Of a DNA stretch of 64,000 nt, positions 55,194 through 63,193 are shown one piece after another (position 1 is the stretch's first letter; each line of letters opens with the position of its first letter). The translations under genes were made by a program, and so were the position numbers. Below the pieces are notes generated by a model, which had not been told where the DNA came from, ran no database searches, and saw only the letters and a list, made by a program, of their open reading frames with translations. Source of the DNA: Candidatus Clavichlamydia salmonicola (lineage in GTDB: Bacteria; Chlamydiota; Chlamydiia; Chlamydiales; Chlamydiaceae); the NCBI RefSeq assembly GCF_015356765.1, contig NZ_WTCQ01000001.1, positions 372,001 through 436,000 of the forward strand. The letters are read 5' to 3'.

Positions 55194-56465
55194 ATGTCTT
55201 TTTTAGTTTTGTTATTAGTATTGGCAGGGACTTTTGGTTTCTATGCTGCGTGGAGTATAGGGGCCAATGATGTAGCTAATGCTGTAGGAACCAGCGTAGG
55301 TTCGGGTGCACTCAGTTTAAAGAAAGCTGTTTTGTTAGCTATTATTTTTGAATCTGCAGGAGCTTTCTTTTTAGGAGGAAAAGTTGCTGGAACAATAGAA
55401 TATCGTATTGTTGGAGCAGATTTAACAAGTATTGATCCTATGAATTTTGTCTATGGGATGTTAGCTGCATTGCTTGCTACTGGTGGATGGTTACAGATAG
55501 CAACATTTTTTAAATGCCCTGTTTCTACAACACAAGCTGTTATTGGTGCTGTTATAGGATTTGGTATAGCTGTTGGTAATGGCTTTGTTGTTTACTGGGG
55601 TTATGTTGGATCTATTGTTTTAGGATGGATTATTTCGCCTCTTTTGGGTGGTTGTTGTGCTTATGCAATTTTTTCTCTTATCAGAAAGCAGGTCTTATAT
55701 AAGACAGATCCAGTAAATGCTATGCGTCGCTTAGCGCCTACTTTAGTTACAGCTTTATTTGTTATTCTTACTGGGATTATCTTATTTAAAGATGATCATC
55801 GAATATTTTCAGGCATTGTTTTGATGGCGATCTTATTGGTTATAGGATCAGTATCCTTCTTTTCTACAAAATTTCTTTTAAGAAATTTTTCTTTAGAAAC
55901 TATTCAAAACATCATGGAAAAAAAGAATAAAAAAGTTTCTAAAAGAGAAACGTATTATTCAGAAGTGGAACGTATTTTTGGTTATTTACAAGTTATTACA
56001 GCATGTTTTATGGCATTTGGGCATGGATCTAATGATGTAGCTAATGCTATTGGTCCTGTTTCAGCTATCTTTAAAATCCTTAAGCCTTCATGGAATGCTC
56101 CATGGGTAGGCACTCTATTACTTGGTATGGGTGGTATTGGTATTGTTGTTGGGTTAGTTACTTGGGGATGGCGTGTTATTGAAACTGTAGGTAAAACAAT
56201 TACAGAGCTGACTCCTTCTCGGGGCTTTGCTGCTGGGTTTGGTTCAGCATTAACAGTCGTTCTAGCTTCAAAAATTGGGTTACCTATTTCTACAACACAT
56301 GTTGTTGTTGGATCAGTACTAGGTGTTGGGTTTGCTCGTGGGATTAAAGCTCTTAATATGAATGTCGTTCGGGATATTTTTGTCTCTTGGGTAATAACAG
56401 TTCCTGTTTCAGCCTTACTTTCTATGATGTGTTTTCTAGCCTTAAAATATATTTTAGGGCAATAA
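55194..56465 (+). CDS. Pit-family inorganic phosphate permease
   Basis: 423 residues from 55194. I chose this ATG because AAGGA lies nine bases upstream and MSFLVLLLVLAGTFGF begins the first membrane helix; an upstream in-frame ATG at 55152 would add 14 residues and overlap the DUF47 gene. Two inverted halves are marked by GANDVANAVGTSVGSG at about 22 and GSNDVANAIGPVSA at about 281, the PiT signature. About ten to twelve membrane helices are seen, with a charged loop in the middle (KKNKKVSKRETYYSEVER). It imports phosphate with protons or sodium. C. trachomatis CT692 is the positional match. Confidence 0.93.
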   Translation: MSFLVLLLVLAGTFGFYAAWSIGANDVANAVGTSVGSGALSLKKAVLLAIIFESAGAFFLGGKVAGTIEYRIVGADLTSIDPMNFVYGMLAALLATGGWLQIATFFKCPVSTTQAVIGAVIGFGIAVGNGFVVYWGYVGSIVLGWIISPLLGGCCAYAIFSLIRKQVLYKTDPVNAMRRLAPTLVTALFVILTGIILFKDDHRIFSGIVLMAILLVIGSVSFFSTKFLLRNFSLETIQNIMEKKNKKVSKRETYYSEVERIFGYLQVITACFMAFGHGSNDVANAIGPVSAIFKILKPSWNAPWVGTLLLGMGGIGIVVGLVTWGWRVIETVGKTITELTPSRGFAAGFGSALTVVLASKIGLPISTTHVVVGSVLGVGFARGIKALNMNVVRDIFVSWVITVPVSALLSMMCFLALKYILGQ

Positions 56466-56536
56466 GATCTTAACAACAGATACTGTGACTGTTTTCGTAT
56501 AGTATTTGTTCATAGATAAAGATAAGGAGAATGATT

Positions 56537-57733
56537 ATGAAGTTGTCTATTCATGAAGGGGATTTTAAAAATAAACGTGTCTTAATGCGTGTAGATTTTA
56601 ATGTTCCCATACAAGATAGCGTTATTCTAGATGATACTCGGATTCGCGCATCACTTCCTTCTATTCTCCATATTTTAGATCAAGGAGGCTCTTTAATTTT
56701 AATGAGCCATTTAGGTCGACCTAAGGGTAATGGACCAGAGTCTTCTTTTTCTTTACAGCCTATCAGAAAAATTTTAGAAGAATTATTAGGAAGACCTGTT
56801 CTATGGGCTATAGATTGCATTGGTGATGAAGTAACTAAACAGGTAGCAGCACTTTCTTCAGGACAAGTGTTATTGTTAGAAAATCTTCGTTTTTATGCAG
56901 GAGAAGAAAAACCTGAAACAGATCCTTCTTTTGCAAAAGCCTTAGCAGCACTAGGAGATCTTTATGTAAATGATGCTTTTGGAACAGCTCATCGGAAGCA
57001 TGCTTCAACTTATTTTGTTCCACAACTCTTTCCAGGAAAGTCTTTTGCTGGTTTTCTGATGATGAAGGAAGTGGAGTTTTTGGGAAATGCTCTTTCACAG
57101 CCAAAACGTCCTTTTTATTCTGTAGTAGGTGGAGCTAAAATTCAATCTAAGATTGGAGTAGTTAAATCACTTTTAGATAAGGCAAATGGTCTAATATTAG
57201 GAGGAGGAATGGCCTACCCTTTTCTTAAGGTACAAGGATTTAATATTGGGAAATCTTTATGCGATATAGCCACTTTACCATTAGCAGAAGAAATCTTAAG
57301 AGAGGCGGAAAGAAAAAAGGTAGAACTTGTTCTCCCAGTAGATGCGATTGTTGCAACTGATATAGAGGCCACTTCGACTCAAGTCATCTCTTTTAGTAGA
57401 GGCATTCCAAACGAGTTAGAAGCTTTTGATATAGGGCCAGAGTCATTAGCTTTATTTTCTAAGACTTTAGCTAAAGCAGCTACAGTCTTTTGGAATGGAA
57501 CTGTCGGTGTGTATGAGAAAGCTCCGTTTGCTCATGGGTCGTTATCTTTAGCTAAAATTATTAGTGAGTTATCAGCAATTAGTGTTGTTGGAGGGGGAGA
57601 TGCAGGTGCAGTGGTTGCTATAGCGGGTCTTTCTGATAAAATCACACATCTTTCTACAGGGGGAGGAGCTTCTTTAGAGTATATTGAATTAGGTACTCTA
57701 CCTGGGTTAGAAGTTCTTTCAGATAGAAATTAA
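56537..57733 (+). CDS. pgk: Phosphoglycerate kinase
   Basis: 398 residues from 56537; the ATG at 56531 is also possible. AAGGAG ends seven bases before 56537. It catalyses the ATP-making step of glycolysis from 1,3-bisphosphoglycerate. Motifs: RVDFNVP at about 19, SHLGRPKG at about 61, LLENLRFYAGEE at about 114, NDAFGTAHRKHAS at about 148, GGAKIQSKIGV at about 196, WNGTVGVYEKAPF at about 317 and GGGDAGA at about 353. All catalytic regions are present. It follows the phosphate transporter as in C. trachomatis (CT693). Confidence 0.96.
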   Translation: MKLSIHEGDFKNKRVLMRVDFNVPIQDSVILDDTRIRASLPSILHILDQGGSLILMSHLGRPKGNGPESSFSLQPIRKILEELLGRPVLWAIDCIGDEVTKQVAALSSGQVLLLENLRFYAGEEKPETDPSFAKALAALGDLYVNDAFGTAHRKHASTYFVPQLFPGKSFAGFLMMKEVEFLGNALSQPKRPFYSVVGGAKIQSKIGVVKSLLDKANGLILGGGMAYPFLKVQGFNIGKSLCDIATLPLAEEILREAERKKVELVLPVDAIVATDIEATSTQVISFSRGIPNELEAFDIGPESLALFSKTLAKAATVFWNGTVGVYEKAPFAHGSLSLAKIISELSAISVVGGGDAGAVVAIAGLSDKITHLSTGGGASLEYIELGTLPGLEVLSDRN

Positions 57734-57737
57734 ATCT

Positions 57738-57755
57738 ATTACATAATTATGTAAT
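57738..57755. promoter_or_regulatory. 18-base perfect palindrome after pgk
   Basis: The sequence attacataattatgtaat is its own reverse complement. It starts five bases after the pgk stop. Lacking a loop and a T run, it is not a normal terminator. It could be an operator for the downstream unknown genes or part of an mRNA end. Confidence 0.4.
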
Positions 57756-57855
57756 CAATTAATGCTGAAGAGCATCTATCTTTATCACTTTATAGTTAAA
57801 AAAGTTACCTTGTATTTTAAACAATGGTTGGATATTTCATAGATATCTATTTTTT

Positions 57856-58716
57856 ATGAAAAACCCAGCTAGGTTAGCATATATTATGACAATTGCTAAT
57901 GAAGGCATCCCCAGTTATGAACCACCAGAGCCCAATAAGTCTTTAGAACCCATAGAATGGCAGGGCCTATCTGCTGCTGATAATATTGATTATGAACCTG
58001 AGACTGCTTTAGAAGAAGAACTTGAAAGTGATGAGGGAGAAGCTTTAGAAGAAGAGCTAGATGAAGGTATTTCTTTAGATGAAAAAGAGTTCTTTCATAT
58101 TTTTTCTGCAGGTAGTACTGATATTAAGAATGCAGTTAAACAAGAAAAGGAAAAAGAAGCATCTAAACAAGATTTTAAAAAAACTTTTAAAACAACTCGT
58201 AAAGCTCAACATAAGGCTATTCCACAGCTCCTGTTTATTACAAAAATTTTAGCTTCTTATTACCAGAAAGAATGGTTAAATCAAGGACATTCTAATAAAA
58301 TGACTCCTAGAGTCATTACAAAAAAATTACCTAAAAAAAGTTCAAATTCAGTAGTACTTGTGTCTCAAAGACTGCAAGATATCTTTTTGTTACAAAAAAA
58401 TAAATTGAAAATGTTGGCTAACTTAACTGTTAGATATACCCAAATGATATGGAAAACTTTCTTAGAAGAAAGTAGTACTACAGAAGGTCCTCTAGATGTG
58501 AAAAAATGGCAAGTTCCTGAAAAAAAGAAAAGAATAATAACACTGTTATCTAGAGCAGAAGATAAAAATGAACTTTATGAAAGGTTAATATGGTTATATC
58601 AATATAGACATATTAATACTAAAAGAGCTTCTTTAAGGCCTGATTTAGATATAGATCTATTTCCAGGAGAATATCAGAGAAAATGGTCCGCTTTAGTAAA
58701 AAAGAAAATAGAATAA
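57856..58716 (+). CDS. Unrecognised acidic-then-basic protein, candidate effector by position
   Basis: 286 residues, family unknown. Residues about 15-85 are very acidic (LEEELESDEGEALEEELDEG), and the rest is strongly basic and helical (RKAQHKAIPQLLFITKIL, KKLPKKSSNSVV, KKKRIITLLSRAEDKNELY). There is no signal peptide and no clear membrane helix. The start could be 57856 or the ATG ten codons later (MTIANEG). It is the first gene after pgk, the place where C. trachomatis has the type III effector CT694, but I see no sequence likeness to that protein. The role as effector is only a positional inference. Confidence 0.65.
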   Translation: MKNPARLAYIMTIANEGIPSYEPPEPNKSLEPIEWQGLSAADNIDYEPETALEEELESDEGEALEEELDEGISLDEKEFFHIFSAGSTDIKNAVKQEKEKEASKQDFKKTFKTTRKAQHKAIPQLLFITKILASYYQKEWLNQGHSNKMTPRVITKKLPKKSSNSVVLVSQRLQDIFLLQKNKLKMLANLTVRYTQMIWKTFLEESSTTEGPLDVKKWQVPEKKKRIITLLSRAEDKNELYERLIWLYQYRHINTKRASLRPDLDIDLFPGEYQRKWSALVKKKIE

Positions 58717-58800
58717 AGATGGGGAGGGTGATTTAATTATATTGTTATTAATAAGTGTTTTAATTTAAATTATTATTGGTTTTTTTAAAAGTAAGTATTT

Positions 58801-59151
58801 ATGATGAATATTATAAGTAGATCTAATTCAACATCTTCTATAGTAGAAGTGCTATCAGCGAGGTCTGTAATAAATACTCATAAAGAGACTGGTTCAGCAA
58901 CAGTTTTTATGGAAACTCTTCCAAAAAATATTAAAAAGAATGAAGCAGTGAAACAAGGAAGGCTAAAGTCCTTATGGGCAGATGCTTGTTATGTTATCAA
59001 AGTCATTTTTATCTTTTCTTTTCTCATCTGTTACAAAATTTGGAGTGTTTTTAAAACAGCTATAATATGTCTATATAGAAGTTATGAAACTCTTCTCATG
59101 CAAGCAATCAAAATTAGTGCAAAGAAACCTCACAAGATCAAACGCTCTTAG
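58801..59151 (+). CDS. Small protein with hydrophobic segment, unknown
   Basis: 116 residues. The first 60 are Ser/Thr-rich and polar. Residues about 63-93 form a hydrophobic stretch (VIKVIFIFSFLICYKIWSVF, then KTAIICLY), long enough for one or two membrane helices, followed by a basic end (AKKPHKIKRS). The pattern W-x-VFK inside it also occurs in the next gene (WMVFKG), in a similar position before a cysteine- and basic-rich end, so the two may share a membrane-binding part. It starts with two ATG codons after a very AT-rich leader. The family is unknown. Confidence 0.6.
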   Translation: MMNIISRSNSTSSIVEVLSARSVINTHKETGSATVFMETLPKNIKKNEAVKQGRLKSLWADACYVIKVIFIFSFLICYKIWSVFKTAIICLYRSYETLLMQAIKISAKKPHKIKRS

Positions 59152-59358
59152 TTATTTTTTACAAAAAATTTTTTTTGATTTAATCACTTAAATATATTTT
59201 TTATCCTTGATTTTGATGTAATTAAGAAATTAATAATATTTTTATTAAAAATTATTATATTTTTTTTGTTGATAACAATATTTTTTCAATAAAATATAAT
59301 ATATAATTAAAAATAATAAGAATTATAAAATCTTAGTTGTTTTCTTAAAAGGTATTAT
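59152..59358. promoter_or_regulatory. Extremely AT-rich spacer
   Basis: 207 bases, close to 90% A+T, with no gene. It precedes the repeat protein at 59359 and probably holds its promoter. The composition prevents a clear choice of boxes. Confidence 0.4.
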
Positions 59359-60804
59359 ATGACTGGCAATATAAATGGATCATCACCTCAATTTTCTTCT
59401 GAAAAGATAAATCAGGAACAGTCTCAAGTTAGTGGTAGAATTGAAAACAGAGATACTAAGTTGGGATCAATGGAAAATATGCATGCTAACATTCCATCAG
59501 CAGAAAGAGGTCGTACTACAGGAGCAAAAGTAGAATTTAAGCAAAAAACTTTTCTAGCAAAAGCTACTCATGTTATGCGAGCGATTGTTAATGTAGCAAG
59601 AGCTTGTTGGATGGTATTTAAAGGAAGGGTATCCAACCTATTGTTGTCTTGCAGAAAAAGCTCAAAGATAGATTACACAGCAAGTTTTTATAAACCTTAC
59701 CAAGAAGATGAGATACATCTTAGACGATATGTCCCTCCTGTTGAAGATAATGTTATGTCTGAAGAACCTGAGGTAGCGACAACTGGAGAAGAAACAACTG
59801 TTGAAGAAACTGCTGGAACAGTAACCCCAGAGGGCTTGCTGAAAAAAGCTAAAGAACGTGGAGCAGCAAGAAGAAAAATCAAAGAAGAGCAAGGATTGTC
59901 TAATGAGGTTGGTACACAAGTGGTTGGTGCACAAGTAAATGATTCTGACCAAGGAGAATCTGGGGCAGTTGGTACAGCAGTAGATATAGAAGAGCAAGGA
60001 GCGTCTAATGGGGTTGATACACCAGTAAATGATTCTGACCAAGGAGAGTCTGGGGCGGTTGGTACACAAGTAGTTGGTGCACAAGTAAATGATTCTGACC
60101 AAGGAGAATCTGGGGCGGTTGGTACAGCAGTAGATATAGAAGAGCAAGGAGCATCTAATGGGGTTGATACGCCAGTAAATGATTCTGACCAAAGAGAGTC
60201 TGGGGCGGTTGGTATGCAAGTAGATGAGAATTCTATAAGTGATAATACAAGCTTTACTGGTTCAAGTATATCTTTAAGCAGTGATGATTTTACAGGTGTG
60301 GATACTGATGAGAGTGATACTGAGTCGGTAGGCGCTCCTGAGAAAGATGTAAATTCTAATGGGACAAGAAAATTATTGAAAGTAGATCATTCTCAATTAG
60401 ATGATGATTCATCAGTAGAAATAGACTTTAGTAAACCATCACCACTTCAACGACAAAATGCTATAAGAAAACCAAAAGTGCCAAGAGGAATATCAGAAGA
60501 TCTAAATGTGAAGACAGTTAAGTTTGTAGATAATGTTAAAGCATTTGGACAGGCTCCCCCAAAACCACCAAGATTAGCTCAATTTCTTAATCAACCAAGT
60601 ACGTCTCAAGCAGTATCTCAAGAGCCAGCTGAGGCGCTAGAAAGTAATAACGCTTCTGTTGGCAAAGAGACTAGTAAGCTGGATGTCATGAAGGAAGGGT
60701 TGAGCACTGTAGCAGATCGCTTAAGTGCTCAAGGAAAAACAATGAAAAAAAACTTAAGGTCAGTATTTAAAGGTTTTAAAAATCGTTATCCTAAAAACTC
60801 ATAA
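59359..60804 (+). CDS. Repeat protein with proline motif, candidate effector
   Basis: 481 residues, family unknown. In order: a polar Ser/Gln/Asn-rich N-terminus; a partly hydrophobic segment with cysteines at about 70-97 (VMRAIVNVARACWMVFKGR); an acidic part; two exact-length 50-residue repeats at 185-284 built on VNDSDQGESGAV; an acidic Ser-rich part (SISLSSDDFTGVDTDESDTE); the motif APPKPPRLAQFL at about 397-408, which fits the class II SH3 ligand PxxPxR; and a basic end. Low complexity, repeats and a eukaryote-like motif in the post-pgk locus suggest a secreted host-interaction protein, but no secretion signal can be proved. A minus-strand frame over the repeats is a shadow. Confidence 0.7.
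   Translation: MTGNINGSSPQFSSEKINQEQSQVSGRIENRDTKLGSMENMHANIPSAERGRTTGAKVEFKQKTFLAKATHVMRAIVNVARACWMVFKGRVSNLLLSCRKSSKIDYTASFYKPYQEDEIHLRRYVPPVEDNVMSEEPEVATTGEETTVEETAGTVTPEGLLKKAKERGAARRKIKEEQGLSNEVGTQVVGAQVNDSDQGESGAVGTAVDIEEQGASNGVDTPVNDSDQGESGAVGTQVVGAQVNDSDQGESGAVGTAVDIEEQGASNGVDTPVNDSDQRESGAVGMQVDENSISDNTSFTGSSISLSSDDFTGVDTDESDTESVGAPEKDVNSNGTRKLLKVDHSQLDDDSSVEIDFSKPSPLQRQNAIRKPKVPRGISEDLNVKTVKFVDNVKAFGQAPPKPPRLAQFLNQPSTSQAVSQEPAEALESNNASVGKETSKLDVMKEGLSTVADRLSAQGKTMKKNLRSVFKGFKNRYPKNS
59911..60220 (+). repeat. 150-base tandem repeat, two full copies
   Basis: Copies at 59911-60060 and 60061-60210 differ at only a few bases, and a third begins at 60211 (ggtatgcaag). Each encodes 50 residues and contains two versions of VNDSDQGESGAVG. 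Traces of the unit (GAGCAAGGATTGTCTAATGA) lie just before 59911. The high identity implies recent or ongoing copy-number change, always in frame. Confidence 0.9.
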
Positions 60805-60840
60805 TTCAAAAAGATTTAAGAATCATGTATTTGTTTTTTA

Positions 60841-62034
60841 ATGAAGCGCCAGTTTCATTATCATTTTATCAACAAGAACAAATGCAACATAATGAAATTT
60901 GAGCATCATTTACCACATGATTATCCACTCGTTATACTAGAGGGAATTGTGCATGGTCAAGATCTGGAATTGGTTTATAATTTTGAAAGTCAAATACTAG
61001 AAGGAAAAGCTTATAACGTTCCAATATCACATTGGCAAACAGATGATTCTTCAATCATTTTAAAGTATGTCGATGACTCTTTTAAAAATAAAATCATTCA
61101 TGGGGGGATGATTAAGAGTTTCTTAGATTCTTTAGAACAACGATTAACACTTGAGGAAGATTTACCCTTTTGGAAAAGGTTGCTCTTTAGGCACAAAAAA
61201 CATAAAAAACAAGTTAATCAAAAACTAAGAAATTTTTTTGTTATAAGAGAATTTTTATTAGAAAAAATCTCAAAATTAACAGCTACAATAGAGAAATATA
61301 GAGCAGAGTTTTTTCTTAATGATAAACATCTAAAAAATGCAAAATTTGTGGGCTCACAGCATGAGTGCAAAAAAACTAAAGAGATAAACTTCTCATGCAT
61401 AAAGGCTATAAAAAACCTTAGGTATGAAAGTAAGCATATATTTAATGCCTTAAAGTCTGAAGAACGTTACTTAATTAAGTTATTTCAAAGATTAAATCAT
61501 CGTGATAGATCAGAGGATGCATTAGTCCGAGATCATTTATTACAAAGTATTTTTGAAGAAAGACAGCAGATTAATCTTGTAGCAAAAGAAAAGTATAAAC
61601 GTCGTCAGCTAGAAGAAATGATTCAGGATATCCATGATTGGTTAGGTAAAATTAAAGATATAGATCCTGAAGGATATCATAAAATAGTAGGATTTTTTCT
61701 TCAGGAGGCAATTATTCCAGGAAATATAAAATGGTTACCCTTATCTTTAGAAGCTCCAGCTGGAATAGAGACCATTTTACTTAATCAAATTTATTTTATC
61801 CAAACAGTTTCACCTTTTCTCTATCATAGATTTATAGGTAATTGGGCGCATGATTTTGAGAAATGCCTAGAAGGAGTCATTTCAGAAAAAGCATCTATGA
61901 TAAAAAATGAGTATCAACAAGTAAAAAAAGAATTTAATCAACTTAAAAAAGAGAATAAAGATCTCTGGATTGCATGTTTTCAAGTCTTATTGAACAGTTT
62001 TACTCATGATTACGGTATAATCTTGCTCAAATAA
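60841..62034 (+). CDS. Unrecognised charged helical protein
   Basis: 397 residues at most; an ATG at 60895 (MKFEHHLPHDY) may be the real start, since the first 18 residues are odd and no ribosome binding site precedes 60841. The first 100 residues look globular (YPLVILEGIVHGQDLELVYN). Most of the rest is strongly charged helix, probably coiled coil, at about 160-270 and 350-385 (YQQVKKEFNQLKKENKDLWI). It ends hydrophobic (DYGIILLK). There is no signal peptide. It lies 36 bases after the repeat protein and 19 bases before the methyltransferase gene. The family is unknown to me. Confidence 0.6.
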   Translation: MKRQFHYHFINKNKCNIMKFEHHLPHDYPLVILEGIVHGQDLELVYNFESQILEGKAYNVPISHWQTDDSSIILKYVDDSFKNKIIHGGMIKSFLDSLEQRLTLEEDLPFWKRLLFRHKKHKKQVNQKLRNFFVIREFLLEKISKLTATIEKYRAEFFLNDKHLKNAKFVGSQHECKKTKEINFSCIKAIKNLRYESKHIFNALKSEERYLIKLFQRLNHRDRSEDALVRDHLLQSIFEERQQINLVAKEKYKRRQLEEMIQDIHDWLGKIKDIDPEGYHKIVGFFLQEAIIPGNIKWLPLSLEAPAGIETILLNQIYFIQTVSPFLYHRFIGNWAHDFEKCLEGVISEKASMIKNEYQQVKKEFNQLKKENKDLWIACFQVLLNSFTHDYGIILLK

Positions 62035-62053
62035 TTGATATGGATTTAATTTT

Positions 62054-63193
62054 ATGATGAATGCCTTTCGCCAGAATCATGCTGAAGCTATTTTAAAAGC
62101 TATAGAAGATTCTGATTCTTCTCCAGATGGGATTATTCAAGCTTATTTTCGCTCGCATAAAGCACTTGGCTCTAAGGATCGCGCTTTTATTTCTGACATT
62201 CTCTTTACTTACATACGTTATAAAAATTTGGTAGAAGCTCTTGTAGGAGAAAATCAAGCTACATTAGAAAATAAGATTAAATTTCTTGCAGAAGGGTTTG
62301 ATTATAAAAAATATGAAGATGATGAATCGTTGCCATTGTATATAAGAGTTGGATTTCCAGAAGAATTATTTCGCAGATTATCTGAAGCATATGGAGATGG
62401 GCAAGCATTTGATCTATGTCAAATATCTAACCAGCAGGCGCCAACAACCTTAAGAATTAATCCATTAAAATTTTCTAGAGAAGCTTTTATGGAAACTTTT
62501 GGTCAAGATTTTGAGATGACAGAATCTTCTCGGGTTCCTTATGCTATTTCTATGCTTAAACGCTTTCCTTTTAAATCTTTCCCTGAATTTAACGAAGGCT
62601 GCTTTGAGTTTCAAGATGAGGGAGCACAAATTGTTTGTGAAGCTATTACAGTACGTCCTGGAGACCATATTCTTGATTATTGTGCAGGAGCAGGTGGAAA
62701 AAGCTTAGCGTTAGCACCTCGGGTAGGAGAAGAGGGTTATTTAGTCCTTCATGATTTAAGGGCAGCTTTATTGCAAGAAGCAACTAAAAGGATGAAGCGA
62801 GCAGGGATTTTTAATTGTCAGATGGTAAAAGCAGGAGCATTAAAAGCTGACAAATGTGCTCCTTTTGATCAAGTTTTGGTGGATGTTCCTTGTTCTGGAA
62901 CAGGAACATTAAGAAGAAATCCTCATCATAAATGGCGTTTTTTTGCTAAAGATCAGCGACGAACTATTCGTATTCAACGTCAGTTAGTCACAGAAGCAGC
63001 TCAATTTTTAGCTCCTAATGGTCGATTAACATATATTACATGTTCTATTTTGCCAGAAGAAAATGAAGAGCAAACAGAATTCTTTATAGAGCATTTATCT
63101 TTAGAAAGAGATAGGCCAGATCTTTTTATCTTGCCAGAGGCAGGCGGAGCTGATGGTTTCTATGCTTCATTTTTAAGAAAGAAGAAAGCTTAA
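62054..63193 (+). CDS. RsmB/Nop2-type RNA m5C methyltransferase
   Basis: 379 residues. It methylates cytosine C5 in RNA using S-adenosylmethionine. The N-terminal part is a helical NusB-like domain (LGSKDRAFISDILFTYIRYK). The catalytic part has the SAM site ILDYCAGAGGKSLALA at about 206-221, the DVPCSGTGTLRRNPHHKW motif with the releasing cysteine at about 277-294, and YITCSILPEENEEQ with the catalytic cysteine at about 330-343. The family includes RsmB, RsmF and tRNA enzymes; the fusion order fits RsmB (16S C967), but the target cannot be fixed from sequence alone. It overlaps the convergent carboxypeptidase gene by four bases. Confidence 0.88.
   Translation: MMNAFRQNHAEAILKAIEDSDSSPDGIIQAYFRSHKALGSKDRAFISDILFTYIRYKNLVEALVGENQATLENKIKFLAEGFDYKKYEDDESLPLYIRVGFPEELFRRLSEAYGDGQAFDLCQISNQQAPTTLRINPLKFSREAFMETFGQDFEMTESSRVPYAISMLKRFPFKSFPEFNEGCFEFQDEGAQIVCEAITVRPGDHILDYCAGAGGKSLALAPRVGEEGYLVLHDLRAALLQEATKRMKRAGIFNCQMVKAGALKADKCAPFDQVLVDVPCSGTGTLRRNPHHKWRFFAKDQRRTIRIQRQLVTEAAQFLAPNGRLTYITCSILPEENEEQTEFFIEHLSLERDRPDLFILPEAGGADGFYASFLRKKKA

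Noticed and set aside
55982-56476. A 164-codon minus-strand frame opposite the Pit permease
   Set aside because: The plus strand encodes the second PiT signature and membrane helices; the minus frame is proline- and threonine-rich with no domain.
59662-60219. A 185-codon open frame on the minus strand over the tandem repeat
   Set aside because: It mirrors the repeat of the plus-strand gene, is low in complexity (TNRPRLSLVRIIY repeated) and has no start context or relatives I can see. It is a shadow frame.
59911-60220. CRISPR-like repeat
   Set aside because: The 150-base units are adjacent with no spacers, lie inside a coding frame and keep it. They are protein repeats.
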